Source: Lactifluus volemus | Lineage: Eukaryota > Basidiomycota > Agaricomycetes > Russulales > Russulaceae | Assembly: GCA_022376515.1 (NCBI GenBank) | Contig: WTXI01000139.1 | Location: 33,455-97,454, forward strand | Length of the DNA: 64,000 bases | Reading direction: 5' to 3' | Part shown: piece by piece, positions 22,482 through 33,578 of the stretch | Numbering within the stretch: the first letter of the stretch is position 1 | Layout of the letters: every line of letters begins with the position of its first letter | Program-made: the position numbers and the translations under genes | Notes under the pieces: generated by a model | Told to the model about the DNA's origin: nothing | Databases searched by the model: none | The model's input: only the letters and a program-made list of their open reading frames with translations

Positions 22482-23571
22482 CGTTATGTTGGGGCTCTAG
22501 TAACCTGCTAGTCAACATTGACGTCCGGCGTCAGGCCTCGCATGTGCTGCAGTCCACAAGAGCGGACCGACCGTGATAGTGCCGCATTCGTTCTTTGCTA
22601 AGCCTGCGGATCCCGGCCTCATGGCGTGCCTGACATCCAAGCTCTCGATCTTACGGGTTGCCACCCCAGCTTTCGATGATAAAAGGCCGACGTTCGCATT
22701 TCATCGTCGGATTCGTGACAAGTTCAAACGTAGTGCCCTTGATGTTGATTCTTCTAAGCCTGAGGACACCAAGTATATCACTGTTTTGACAAATTCAGGT
22801 GACGCGATCGTCACGCTTGTCAGCGAATGGGCAGATCAGTGGATGCAAGGTACACATAGCCATGAACAAATTGAGAAGAGACTCGAGGGAATGGTAGAAG
22901 AGGTCGTGTGGGGAAATGTCATCTGGTTCGGGATCGGAGGTTGGCAGGCACGCGGCAATGGTGATCGTTCATTCAATGCGGACTTTTTCGTGTGGGTATA
23001 GTCATCCCTTCATCTGTAACCTTTCGTGCTAATCCAAAGTAGCGCTCACCTCGTCACGTCTGCAATCTTCCTACTCACTCTCGTGCTCCCTTCTGAGCGC
23101 CCTTATCCTCTCGTTCCCCTCGCGAGCCGTCTCACGCTTCTCAAAGCATACCTCGCGACATGCGCAGCCTGGTACATTTCACGAGGGAATTCGCCTCTCC
23201 CAATCAAGGAATTCTATGCTGCTACCCATGACCGGCTCAGTGCCCCTCCAGCAACGCCGGCCCCGCCCTCAGCTCCGCGTAAGCCCCTCAGCGCCCCCGG
23301 TGGTCCATGGGAGCGTATCATCGCGAACACCATTGCGCATCCGGACGATCACCTATGCAAGGCCGTGCGCTCATTTGTTGCGTTTGCCATGCGTTGGGGT
23401 GGACGACCCGCGGACTATTATGCAGGCGGAGGCGACGACGGGTTGGAGGGCCGCGAAGTGCTTGACGGCACGCTCTTTTCCCGCGTTGCGAGCCTGACCC
23501 TCGATCAACTTGGCTGGGCGCACGAGTCGGGCAAGAATCTCGGCGAGTGGAATCATGATGGAGTAGTCTGA
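22482..23571 (+). pseudogene. Questin-oxidase-like copy c, 5'-truncated (exons 1-3 missing)
   Basis: Similarity to copy b begins inside intron 3 (GTTATGTTGGGGCTCT at about 22483). Exon 4 (22535-22991) and exon 5 (23043-23571) remain open and very similar to b. The start and the whole N-terminal histidine cluster are absent. A TGG-to-TGA change at 23569 also cuts the last residues. The 3' flank of b is duplicated behind it up to about 24440. Confidence 0.85.
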
Positions 23572-24069
23572 TCAAACGATGACGAAGTGACGAACAGTGC
23601 GTATCTCTAACGTTTATATGCGACCCATTACTTTTTATAGTGTTTTCTCACCGCACAAATGCGACGTGTACGAGAGTTGACCTATCGTCCGAGTCGGAGC
23701 CTGTTGATTAACTAGTTTGACTGTTGTCGTAGCTGTATTTTTGTACTAGTAGTAACCAGATATATATAGTAAGAAGGATTTTGTGACTGTTGGGCTATCT
23801 GTTGAACTCGAAGCAGCATAGCTGTTGATTTTTTTTCCCAGGCAATTGGTGCTTTTCGACTCGCAATGGTGGCACTGGCACCTGAGTAAGACCAGACATC
23901 ACGGTTATAAAAAACACTCCATCCAGCTGCCGTCAGGTGAGCCGCCAATCTCTAGTTTCAGGTTTCGTGAAGTTATCATCCCTGAGCATATGCTAGCAGT
24001 AGGCGCTTTCGATGATGATGTCGACTACCAGTGCTATAAATTTTCCTTGATACTTGATAAATGGGGACT

Positions 24070-24780
24070 TTCCGAGTCAAGCTACAGTACTAGGGAAATG
24101 CCGACGTTGTCGTCGGCCACCTTGCTCTCAGATACTGGAGGTTGGAAGTAGCGTAATATATTTCAACAGTCTGCAGACTCGGGTATATATAGAGAGTGTG
24201 AGCGAGACGTCCAATATAACGAAAATATTTATTTGTAGATCAACATACGGATTGGCTGGGAGTACAGAACAGCCAGTTTAGTAGTGACTGTCAACGCACT
24301 AATCCGAGTTCGAGTCCGCTATAGATGTTCAAAGTCAAACGAATAGAATCAGTGTCTTTCAAACGCTATTCGCCAGTCTGGAGCCTCAGACTGTTCTGCA
24401 GAATATGAAGAATAAAGAAGCTTGAAAAAACTGAGTTTACAGCAATATCGGTTATTGAAGCGTCTTGAATAACGGATACAGTACAGGTTGCGATTGCTTC
24501 ATTGCTGAGACCTTGATAGATGGTATTAATATTTGTGAAGTACAGTATATGAACCAGGTCTCTTCAAGCCAGCCCAGCGAGGACATTCAATCGTAGTTAG
24601 GTCAGATTTATGACTAATCGGAACCAGTTCGGAGATATTCGGACACGGATGCCCGCTCTTGGTTTCAGTCGCCTGTTCTCGATCCCATTCACTGTAACAA
24701 CCTGAACTTACAGTAACGTACTGAACAATTGGTACTGAACCGACGAAGGCTTCTTCTCGTATTACCACTGCCAAAGCCGT
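24070..24780 (+). repeat. GCCGAC-hairpin and GTTATTGAAG-hairpin repeats, copy 3
   Basis: Bases 24070-24175 match 17915-18015. Bases 24308-24720 match the longer form of the repeat at 11918-12330, including CAGTACAGGTTGCGATTGC and TCTCGATCCCATTCACTGTAA. The hairpin in this copy has a small deletion (GTTATTGAAGCGTCTTGAATAAC). Confidence 0.6.
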
Positions 24781-24889
24781 CTATTTACGATAATCGAGCG
24801 TCTCAGACCACGACCAATGTCAAATGACGCCACTACTCACACCGTGACAGAACGTTGCACTTGACGCCTCCGACACCGGCCTCACCAAA

Positions 24890-25419
24890 CGAACTTCCTA
24901 ACTTTTGGGCATGAGAGGCATCTCTTATGTGGCTGTCATCCACGACTACCCTTGCCGTACTCAGCTATGACCCGAATCTAGCCTTCCTTTTTGACTATCT
25001 TCAGGACAACTCCCGTACCTCCGAGTCCCCAAGAGAACCGAGGCACTTGGAGCATTTCATATTTGCTCCCGAGTACAATTACGCCCTGACTTCCAAGCCG
25101 ACGGGTGCTGCTCCACCTTCTCGCAACATAGCCTTTCATTCACTGGCTTCTCGCCTATGAATTTGAGTTTGGAATCCTGGCCAGGGGGCAGGTGCAAGAC
25201 CACGACCGTTCAAATTTCCCAGCCAGCTGACCTACTGCCACTTTCAGGTCTAGCACAAGCTGCAGTGCACAAACCAGATCAGATTGAGCTCATTTCCCCT
25301 TCCTATTTTACTAAATTAGAGCTACTAGACGGCGACAACAATCTTCTATCCAGCATCATGTCTGCCCTTTCTCTCTCTGAGTCTGGTAACAGTCAGACGC
25401 TCGCTTCTGAAAGGCGTCC
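24890..25419 (+). pseudogene. Fragment of a questin-oxidase-like gene related to copy a
   Basis: It covers intron 2, exon 3, intron 3 and the first part of exon 4 of copy a: GACTATCTTCAGGACAACTC, then CAAGCTGCAGTGCACAAACC, then CAGATTGAGCTCATTTCCCC. Several deletions break the frame. At 25419 it is joined directly, after GCTTCTGAAAGGCGTCCT, to the internal TCTTTCGAACGCCGTTTGCC of the hairpin repeat, a fusion point. Confidence 0.75.
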
Positions 25420-25640
25420 TCTTTCGAACGCCGTTTGCCGGTGTGGAGCTTTAGGCTGTCCTGCAGAATATGAAGAATAAGAAGCTGAATTTATTAATAA
25501 TCTCGGATATTGAAGCATCTTGAAGCTCTTCAATAACGGATGCCCAGTCTCGGTTTCAGTTGCCTGTTCTCGATCTCATCTACTGTAATATCCTTGAACT
25601 TACAGTCTGATCCGACGAACAGTCAAACCCGTCTATAACA
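25420..25640 (+). repeat. Truncated GTTATTGAAG-hairpin repeat, copy 4
   Basis: It starts in the middle of the repeat at CTTTCGAACGCCGTTTGCC, continues through GATATTGAAGCATCTTGAAG and CTCTTCAATAACGG, and then CTCGATCTCATCTACTGTAA. It has no open frame. Confidence 0.55.
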
Positions 25641-25683
25641 GCAATCGGACATCTACGGTGTGCGTCACCCGGTCAATGTCACA

Positions 25684-25810
25684 TGGCGCCACTTCAAAGT
25701 CAGCACGTGTTGGCCATATATGCACTTGACACCTCACCAGAGCTCGTCAACGATGCGCTCTCGGGCCTCTCACCGAAAAAAAAAAAGAAGCTTACCGAAC
25801 ATTGGCGCTC
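25684..25810 (+). pseudogene. Exon 2 fragment of a questin-oxidase-like gene
   Basis: Matches exon 2 of copy a (CAGCACGTGTTGGCCATATA; GCACTTGACACCTCACCAGA; GAACATTGG), with an A-run expansion CCGAAAAAAAAAAAGAAG in the middle. The block is 127 bp and cannot be expressed. Confidence 0.6.
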
Positions 25811-25824
25811 TCACCGATTGACGA

Positions 25825-25990
25825 CAATGTCAACGCATCACTTTGAACGCTGTTATATAGCGCTCATTCTATCTCGTGATCTTATTGTCACGATAGTATT
25901 GCTCAACAAATACAATAAACTAAATTGTCTTCTGCTTCTACATCCTACCCGCGCTCGCTACGATGCTAACCAGAAAACCGTTTTGCACCA
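25825..25990 (+). repeat. Unnamed dispersed repeat, plus-strand copy
   Basis: Shared with the minus strand of about 34810-34990: ACGCATCACTTTGAACGCTG, GATCTTATTGTCACGATAG, GCTCAACAAATACAATAAAC and CGATGCTAACCAGAAAACCG all have near matches there. No coding frame is conserved between the two copies. Confidence 0.5.
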
Positions 25991-26202
25991 GTGCCGATCT
26001 CAGCCTCGGAGCAAGTGGTCCGCGACACGAATGGGTTGTAACGTCCGAGCGCAACTGAGCCCATCAACTTTCGTGTCGTTGAAGAAGACTCTACTATCAT
26101 GCTGAGACACGGGATAGAGCGAAATGACGTCACCTCATCCCTGCTGTGGTCAGTCCAGCTTATAAACTCGCTTAGAGGACTCGACCTTTCACCCATCTTT
26201 CC

Positions 26203-28026
26203 ATGGTTTCTCAGGAAAAAGGCAGGGAAGACTCTGATTTGCTCGACCGACTCTATCCCGTCCCACTCTCGACTGGAGTTGTGTCTCTACCTGGTCCTAC
26301 AGATGCTAGCGCTCGAGCCCTTTTAAATGTACTTCTCCACAACCGCGAGCACTATCATATCTTTTATAACTACAGAGGGTTCCAAAAGTATGTGTGCAAG
26401 CATCATCTTATGATAGAGAGTAACCGTTTTCAAGTCATGTAACACACCATGTGTTAGCTATCTATGGCCTCGGGGCGTCGCCGGAAATCATTGAGGATGC
26501 CTATCGCACAACGCGCGACCATCTTAAGCCTGCATTTAGAAGCCCCGAACCTATCACGGACCAAAACTTTACCAAGCATCTCGGTGATGCTCAGTGAGTG
26601 GTCTTTATGGAATAGTCTAATCAGCATTTGATGGTCTGTGTGTTGCGACGACTCTTCCCTTACCGCACTTCAGGTACTATTCCGCATTCCTCGATTACTT
26701 TTCTGAATATCTTCGCGATCACGCACCGAATGAAGCATTCGAGCGTTTCGTCTTGTCGTCTCCGTACAATTTCGACCCCGATCTTCCAGTACAAGACATA
26801 AATGACGCTGAAAAAGAGGAAAATAAGCATCCGGAGATGCTGAATAGGTTCATGGCGGGCATCTCACATCCTTTGATTCACCTCGCTTATGGCATCGAAT
26901 TTGGGCTGCCGGGCCAAGTGGCAGAAGGTTTGTTATGTTGGGACTCTGGTAACTTGCGAGTCAACATTGACGTCCGGCATCAGGCCTCGCATGTGCTGCG
27001 GTCCACAAGAGCGGACCGACTGTGATAGTGCCGCATTCGTTCTTTGCTAAGCCGGCGGATCCCGGCCTCATAGCGAGTCTGACATCCAAGCTCTCGATCT
27101 TACGGGTTGCCACCCCAGCTTTCCAAGATAAAAGGCCAACGTTCGCATTTCATCGTCGGATTCGTGACAAGTTCAATCGTAGTGCCCTTGATGTTGATTC
27201 TTCTGAGCCTGCGGATACCAAGTATATCGCTGTTTTGACGAATTCAGGTGACGCGATCGTCACGCTTGTCAGCGAATGGGCAGATCAGTGGCTGCAAGGT
27301 ACACATAGCCATGAACAATTTGAGAAGAGACTCGAGGGAATGGTAGAAGAGGTCGTGTGGGGAAATGTCATCTGGTTCGGGGTGGGAGGTTTGCAGTCAC
27401 GCGGCAACGATCGTTCATTCAATGCGGACTTTTTCGTGTGGGTATAATCACCCCTTCATCTGTAACCTTTCGTACTAATCCAAAGTATTAATAGCGTTCA
27501 CCTTGTCACCTCTTCAATCTTCCTGCTCACTCTCGTGCTCCCTTCTGAGCATCCTTATCCTCTCGTTCCCCTCGCGAGCCGTCTCACGCTTCTCAAAGCA
27601 TACCTCGCAACATGCGCAGCCTGGTACATTTCACGAGGGAACTCGTCTCTCCCAATCAAAGAATTCTATGCTGCTACCCATGACCGGCTCACTGCCCCTC
27701 CAGCAACGCCGGCCCCGCCCTCAGCTCCGCGTAAGCCCCTCAGCGCTCCCGGTGGTCCATGGGAGCGTATCATCGCGAACGCCATTGCGCATCCGGACGA
27801 TCACCTATGCAAGGCCGTGCGCTCGTTCGCCACGTTCGCTACGCGTTGGGGTAGTCGACCCGCGGACTATTATGCAGGTGGAGGCGACGACGGATTAGAG
27901 GGCCGCGAAACGCTAGATGGCACGCTCTTTTCCCGCGTTGCGAGCCTGACCCTCGATCGACTTGGGTGGGCACACGAGTCGGGCAAGGATCTCGGCCAGT
28001 GGGATCACGATGGAGTATCCTGGTAA
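26203..28026 (+). CDS. Questin-oxidase-like protein, copy d, 5 exons, 527 aa
   Basis: Exons 26203-26387, 26435-26593, 26674-26927, 26984-27437, 27495-28026 total 1584 nt, so the frame is open from ATG to stop. It is close to copy b, with a three-residue deletion in the PVQDINDAEK region. The conserved GFHN histidine is Gln here (RGFQ before the intron), while the following HVTHHVLAIYGLG cluster is kept. The 3' flank resembles that of b for about 250 bp. Whether it is active depends on the role of the changed histidine. Confidence 0.83.
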
Positions 28027-28681
28027 AACGATGATGAGTGATGAACAGTGCGCGTCTGAAGCTGCCATCCATTACTTTTTAGAATGATTTCTCACCGCCC
28101 AAATTCGACGTATACAGAGTTGACCTGTCGTCCGAGTTGGTGCCTGTCAATTAACTAGTCTGACCGTGTCGCTGTATTTTTGCTCTAGTAGTAACCAGAT
28201 TTATACATGAAGCATTTCCGTGACTGTTAAGGCTACCTGCTGAGCTTGCGGCAGCATGGCTGTGATCTTTATTTTTTCCAGGCAACTGGCGCTTACCGCA
28301 CTCTAAGATTTTCTCACGGGCGTGAACCCACTTTGCGAGCATCGTCGCTACAGTATGTGTTTCTTCTTTTGACTTTTTGGCTTTTGGCTTTTGGCTTTTT
28401 GGTTTCCTTTGTCTTGACACTCAAGCTTTGCAACCTTTTTTTTTTCCACTTTCTTTTCTTTTTCTTTCTCCGTAGCACCTTTCCAGAGGTTGACTCTAAA
28501 CAGCCTGCTTTACTTATTTGTCCGAATTAGCACTGGCGCAGGCCACACAGCTGCTCACTTGTACTTCGATATTTTCTCCTTGATGCTTGATAAATGCAGG
28601 TTTCCCAAGTCAAGCTATAGTACTAGACTATGCGAGAGCCGCGATGGCGAATGGACCATCAAGGTGGGGAAACTGGCCAGA
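28027..28681. other. 3' flank of copy d with pyrimidine-rich stretch
   Basis: Up to about 28270 it resembles the flanks of b and c. Between 28360 and 28480 there is a T/C-rich tract (TTTTGGCTTTTGGCTTTTGG; CCTTTTTTTTTTCC). A shortened GCCGAC-hairpin repeat start (AAGTCAAGCTATAGTACTAG) is at 28606. No gene recognised. Confidence 0.45.
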
Positions 28682-28762
28682 GGCCGGGCCGCCAACCACT
28701 CAATATAAAGAAGGCTCTGAGAAGCACACCGCTGTTCATTTGGGTACAGACAAAAATATTTT

Positions 28763-28849
28763 CCTTCAGACTGGAATCGAACCAGCAACCTTGGGATATC
28801 ACAGATGCCCTGTTATAGTCCCATGCTCTTCCAGTTGAGCTACCAAAGG
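28763..28849 (-). tRNA. tRNA-Tyr-like unit in copy 2, anticodon AUA
   Basis: 87 nt, paralog of 4051-4137. The acceptor arm is weakened (CCTTTGG against CTGAAGG with G-U/G-T positions). D, anticodon and T stems are complete, and the intron is 15 nt. A TTTTT run lies 6 nt downstream of the acceptor. Confidence 0.5.
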
Positions 28850-29040
28850 TTGACTGTCAATACAGTGGTATGAAGGATGAACAAGATGCATGTGGTAAAA
28901 ATTACCTATTGTAATGACTTGGAAGAATAGGAGACAAAAAGGGTGCATCAATCAACAGTTCATACTCCTCACCGACAGCACTGGCAATTTGTACCGAAAA
29001 CAAAAATGACGATGGTCCATTTGAACAGAGAAAACAATTT

Positions 29041-29127
29041 CCTTCGGACTGGAGTTGAACCAGAAACCTTGGGATACCACAGATGTTCTGTTATAGTCCC
29101 ATGCTCTTCCAGTTGAGCTACCGAAGG
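29041..29127 (-). tRNA. Second tRNA-Tyr-like unit in copy 2, anticodon AUA
   Basis: 87 nt, paralog of 4329-4415, with perfect acceptor pairing (CCTTCGG/CCGAAGG), anticodon stem TGGGA/TCCCA and a one-mismatch T stem. The downstream T run is TTTT. Same A34 as all other copies. Confidence 0.5.
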
Positions 29128-29261
29128 TTAACTGCCATTCCAGTGGCAGGAGTGATGACTTCTATGTTTCGCACGTGACTCACGTATGGTCGAGGCGTTG
29201 AGCTGTCCTAACCTTATTGTTGCTCCATCAAAGTCTTATACAGATTGCTTACTATTGCATA

Positions 29262-29546
29262 TTAAAACAAACCGAGTACAACAACGCCTGTTGCACAGAA
29301 TGATATGTGAATCACGGTGCTCGTATTCGCATGGTTCGATGATGTTCTCGATGACGGTGTTGGATCGAGAACCAAAGGGGGAGACGTGGTCGTTGGCACG
29401 GAAGAAGTAATGATAGACCCAGAAGGTATGCTGGAAGGTTTTGGCGCGGATGAAGTAGGCGACGGGGATGGTATCGCCGAGCTACTTGATGACGTAGATG
29501 AAGCAGATGCGGGACCGCCGCCCCCTTGCACGAGTAATAGCTGCAC
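29262..29546 (-). pseudogene. C-terminal piece of the Ser-rich surface-protein gene
   Basis: It is the duplicate of 4545-4838: the same GGGGPASASSTSSSSSAIPS stretch and hydrophobic CATGVVVLGLF tail. It lacks the N-terminal part because block B ends at AGCTGCAC. Upstream it reads straight into block A, so there is no promoter or signal peptide of its own. Confidence 0.7.
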
Positions 29547-29985
29547 CGTTTCTCCAAGTAATCTCCAAAGCTCGTCGAGCAAACGACTGTGGCAACGAGG
29601 CGCAAGGCGCGAGTGGGGATGGTCCTGTCTGTCCTGTCGGACCTAAGTTAAGATACACTGCCGGGTGGTCGGAGAGGCGACATAAGGCTGCTTGCTCATC
29701 GGAAAATGTGATGACACGACCATGGACGGAGGGAACGAAGGTCTCGTTGGGAAGTGCTCTCGACGACGGTTTGACCCGTAGTCGTGTGCTGGCAGCCTGG
29801 CACGCTTTGTCAGAACTTGGGCTCAAGCGAGTGTCTCTCTATCTGCCCAGATCCAACATCCAACCAAAGCAACTGGGATATTTTTCTGATAGCCACATAC
29901 ATAGGTCGAAGAGATGTCTCATAGTTCGGTCTGATTTGTCACGCTGCGCAAATGCTCATCGTCAGTCTCAACTGTACCTGGCCAG

Positions 29986-30615
29986 TAGGCGTGTTCAACG
30001 CGCGACCAGTGTGCCCTCGGAAACCCCCCCCCCCCCCCGAAATGTTTTTCAACGTTTGGTCCCCGGGCGCCTCAGTTCTGTGGGGGCGGCAGGGCTCTGG
30101 AGATCTGTCATTTGGCCAGGGCTTCAGCTGACAAGTTTGGAGACCAAGCTCAACGAAGAAAATGCGACTCGGACAGTGAGGACCAATGACGCCAGTTTTG
30201 GCCCGGACTTCCATAAGGTAGTCGGTGGCTTTTGTGAAAGATCTGTGCTATAACATCGCCCTCAAGCCTCAGGCGAGGAACCTATCATTTCGGGGCTTTC
30301 ACGAGTTCATGTGGATGTGGGTTCTTAGTGGCAGTCAACGGAACGGCTGATAACCCCATCATTTTGCATACATGATTCGGTCTGGGAAGTATCAGTCATG
30401 AAAGGCATTTCGTATAACTTCAACTGCAGCCAAAGGACAAAGATAGTAGTGGAGACAGTAATGGGGAAAGTGACAGCAAACATAATGCTGGATAGAGTAA
30501 CGTGGGGTAACTGAGGCCAGGAAGACGACCAATAAAAGGATGGTACCAAGTAAAATTTTGGATATCACGTAGACAAGCATGGGACGAAATAGGATAAAGG
30601 TACGACAGAGTAAGC
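29986..30615. other. Unassigned, with a 15-base C run
   Basis: A homopolymer of 15 C lies at 30024-30038. A plus-strand frame passes through here, but it is chimeric between block A and following DNA and has no domain. The rest is the 3' flank of beta-tubulin. Confidence 0.4.
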
Positions 30616-32477
30616 TTATTCTTCCTCGACCGGTACATCTTCCTCATACTCGCCTTCTTCCTCGGCACTGGTGCGAGAACTGAGTGGCCGCCTACACAGG
30701 GGTTAAGAGAAGAACGAAACTCACGTTGCATCCTGATACTGCTGGTACTCGGCAACCAGATCCTGCATGTTCGATTCGGCCTCCGTAAACTATTATAGAC
30801 GATGTCAGGGTGATGGTGAGCAAATATCTGTAATAGTTACATACCTCCATCTCGTCCATACCCTCCTGAGTGTACCAATGCAAAAAGGCCTTCCTCTTGA
30901 ACATGGCGGTGAATTGTTCACTGACACGGCGGAACAATTCTTGGATTGCAGTTGAGTTTCCGAGGAAGGTAACAGCCATCTTGAGGCCACGCGGTGGGAT
31001 GTCGCACTGCGCCGTGAGCACATTATTCGGGATCCACTCGACAAAGTACGCAGAGTTCTTATTTTGGACATTCTGCATCTGCTCTTCAACTTCTTTCATC
31101 GATACCTTTCCACGGAACACGGCAGCAACTGTGAGGTAGCGACCATGGCGAGGATCGCAGGCAGCCATCATGTTCTTAGCATCGAACATTTGTTGTGTAA
31201 GCTCAGGAACAGTGACGGCGCGGTACTGTTGGCTGCCACGTGCAGTAAGGGGCGCGAAGCCCGTTAGGAAGAAGTGTAGACGAGGGAAGGGTACTAGGAT
31301 GGTGATGAGGATGAGAAATCAGCTCAGAGAGTGTGGATAACACAAACCCATGTTGACTGCGAGCTTCCGTAGATCGGAGTTGAGTTGACCCGGGAAGCGT
31401 AAGCAAGTGGTAATGCCAGACATAACGACGGACACAAGATGGTTCAAATCGCCGTAGGTCGGCGTTGCGAGCTTCAAGGTGCGGAAGTGAATGTCATAGA
31501 GTGCCTCGTTGTCAATGCAGAACGTCTCGTCGGAATTCTCCACGAGTTGGTGGACGGAAAGGGTAGCATTATATGGCTTTTGGATAGTTGGAAGATGAAG
31601 CGTATCGATGTACTAAATATTGCGCACCTCTACGACAGTGTCGGAAACCTTGGGACTCGGAACGACGGAATATGTACACATCATCCGATCGGGATATTCC
31701 TCACGGATTTTTGAAATGAGGAGGGTACCCATACCGGCACCAGTGCCTCCACCTAGGGAGTGGGTAATTTGGAAGCCTAAAGACATGCGTCAATTGGCGC
31801 CAAACACGTGACAAAAACCGTCAGAGACGCGTCGCGCGTCATCAACTTACCCTGAAGAGCATCAGTACCTTCTGCCTCCTTCCGAACAACATCAAGGACA
31901 GCATCGACGAGCTCGGCACCCTCCGTGTAGTCTGCAGGCGGGTTTGTTAATATAAGATGACCGAGAAGTGAGAGAGAGGCACGTAGAAAAAGGGTCCAAA
32001 TTGGACTATCCTTAGTGAGGAGAAACTGTTCACTCACGTCCTTTCGCCCAATTGTTCCCGGCACCACTCTGGCCAAAGACAAAATTGTCTGGGCGGAAAA
32101 GGCCACCAAGAGGACCCGAGCGAACGGCATCCATAGTACCAGGTTCAAGGTCGACCAAGATCGCGCGGGGAACGTACTTGTTCGCGCCAATCTCGTTGTA
32201 GTAAACGGAGATCCGCTCAAGCTGAAGGTCATTGTTGCCTTTGTAGAGACCGTCACGTTCGATACCATGTTCATCCGAAACGACCTCCCAGAACTTGACA
32301 CCTATATAAGAAAAAGAGGGTTGAAAAACGACATTGAGGTGTTGAAGGAAATAATCGCCGTACCGATTTGGTTACCACACTAGTGAACACGCGGAACAAT
32401 CTCTGAATTTCAAGTAGATTATAAAATGAACAGAAAAAACACACCTGGCCGGTCTGAAGGTGAACGATTTCACGCAT
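30616..32477 (-). CDS. Beta-tubulin, 9 exons, 453 aa
   Basis: Exons on the minus strand: 32445-32477, 32364-32379 (16-nt microexon), 32038-32301, 31851-31931, 31628-31776, 31348-31576, 30845-31293, 30725-30789, 30616-30691; total 1362 nt. The start [17 protein letters not shown] holds the conserved autoregulatory [13 protein letters not shown] is the GTP-binding tubulin signature. The tail is acidic ([15 protein letters not shown]). Alpha/beta-tubulin dimers build microtubules. Residues tied to benzimidazole response read C165, Y167, E198, F200. C165 and Y167 differ from the A165/F167 of many ascomycetes. H211 stands where Cys is usual (DIHFRTLKL). Intron count and position are typical of basidiomycete beta-tubulin. 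A piece of the gene is duplicated 2.3 kb upstream. Confidence 0.97.
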
Positions 32478-33578
32478 TCTGAGAGTCAGTGGTCAGCGAT
32501 CAAATTGTCAATGGGAAATGATACGATAACCGAAAGAAACGGGAAAATGCGCGTGTCAACTCATAGAGAACGTGGAAATGATGCCACAAAAGGGAATAAA
32601 GTAGAAACTGAGACGCACTTGACGAGATAGGAAGAGAACGGGGCAAAGGGATCAACCGAAGAGGTAGAGGGAGGAGGTTAAAGGCAAAAGCAAAAGCAAA
32701 TCGACAAAAACGAGGCAAAACGTTCGGGTTTAGGGCTATTTCAAGCGGAGTCTTATTTCCACCCGACAATTCAGCCACAACCGGTCCTCATGCTCGTTGA
32801 TTACCTCCTACGACTGGCGGTAATTAATTGCTGTCATCTCATGGCTTTGTACGTGTAAAACCCATTAGAACACAATGGATTCGCACTAACATTTACGGAA
32901 ACCGAGCATGGAAGTGTCAAGTTAGCCATTGTGTGTATGGCATCTGAGAGGGCGTATCTAGTAGCCCGAGTATACTATTGATGCGACAATGGGCATTTGC
33001 GCCGTGACACGCCAGCAACAAACCAGTCTATTCGATTTGTATATGAGGCCATCAAAGTCCTATTCAGCTGCTTTGACTACGAGACACCGCATGGTACCTT
33101 TTTGACAAGCTAAAGCTTTGGTTCGAGGAAGTAAAATGAAGTGTTCATCGTTCCCCTTAATGGTACCTCTCGTAGGGTGCTCTCAATACTTATACCGTCT
33201 GTACCTTGAACCCAAATCAAGCTGCCCTTGCTTCCCTTCCCCACCTACTAGTACGCCAAGTCCATTTCTTGGTCCATCTAATCAGAACTACGGTTATGGA
33301 TTTGTGTGACAGGGTGTATGAAGAGCAGCCACATGTTAGGCGGGTGATGGTTCGTCAGCAAGGGTGTTGAAGCCTCGGCTACAGATGCCAGTGGTGTACT
33401 ACCTGAGGGCGTACTATTCGTATGGAAGTTACACAGTGCGCTACATCTACAATACACAGCTACGAAGGTTCAAGCAGTGACATAGAGAGTACCATGTGCG
33501 TCCACTGAGGTTGATTGCGGCTAGTTCAGGCGAGGGCAGAGTAGGAGACAAATGGTTTACACTGACAACTTTGATGGT
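32478..33578. other. Beta-tubulin promoter side and unassigned DNA
   Basis: The first 300 bases upstream of the start (32478-32780) are purine-rich on the plus strand, i.e. CT-rich on the coding strand, as often in highly expressed fungal genes. No gene was recognised from 32800 to 33578. Confidence 0.4.

Larger units (their letters stand above)
28682..29985. repeat. Duplicated segment, copy 2, circularly permuted (order B then A)
   Basis: Block B occupies 28682-29546 and block A 29547-29985. TGGCCAG lies at both outer edges (28674-28680 and 29979-29985), the same word that joins A to B inside copy 1 (3965-3971). The inner joint CTGCAC/CGTTTCTCC connects the two ends of copy 1. The arrangement is what an excised circle opened at TGGCCAG would give. 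Confidence 0.85.

Noticed and set aside
29498..30253. 251-codon plus-strand frame
   Set aside because: It runs across the joint of two duplicated blocks and a 15-C homopolymer, with no domain or splice support.
32364..32379. Beta-tubulin as a pseudogene because of the 16-nt exon
   Set aside because: The microexon has proper splice sites, gives CGNQIG in frame, and the full model is open with a normal tail.
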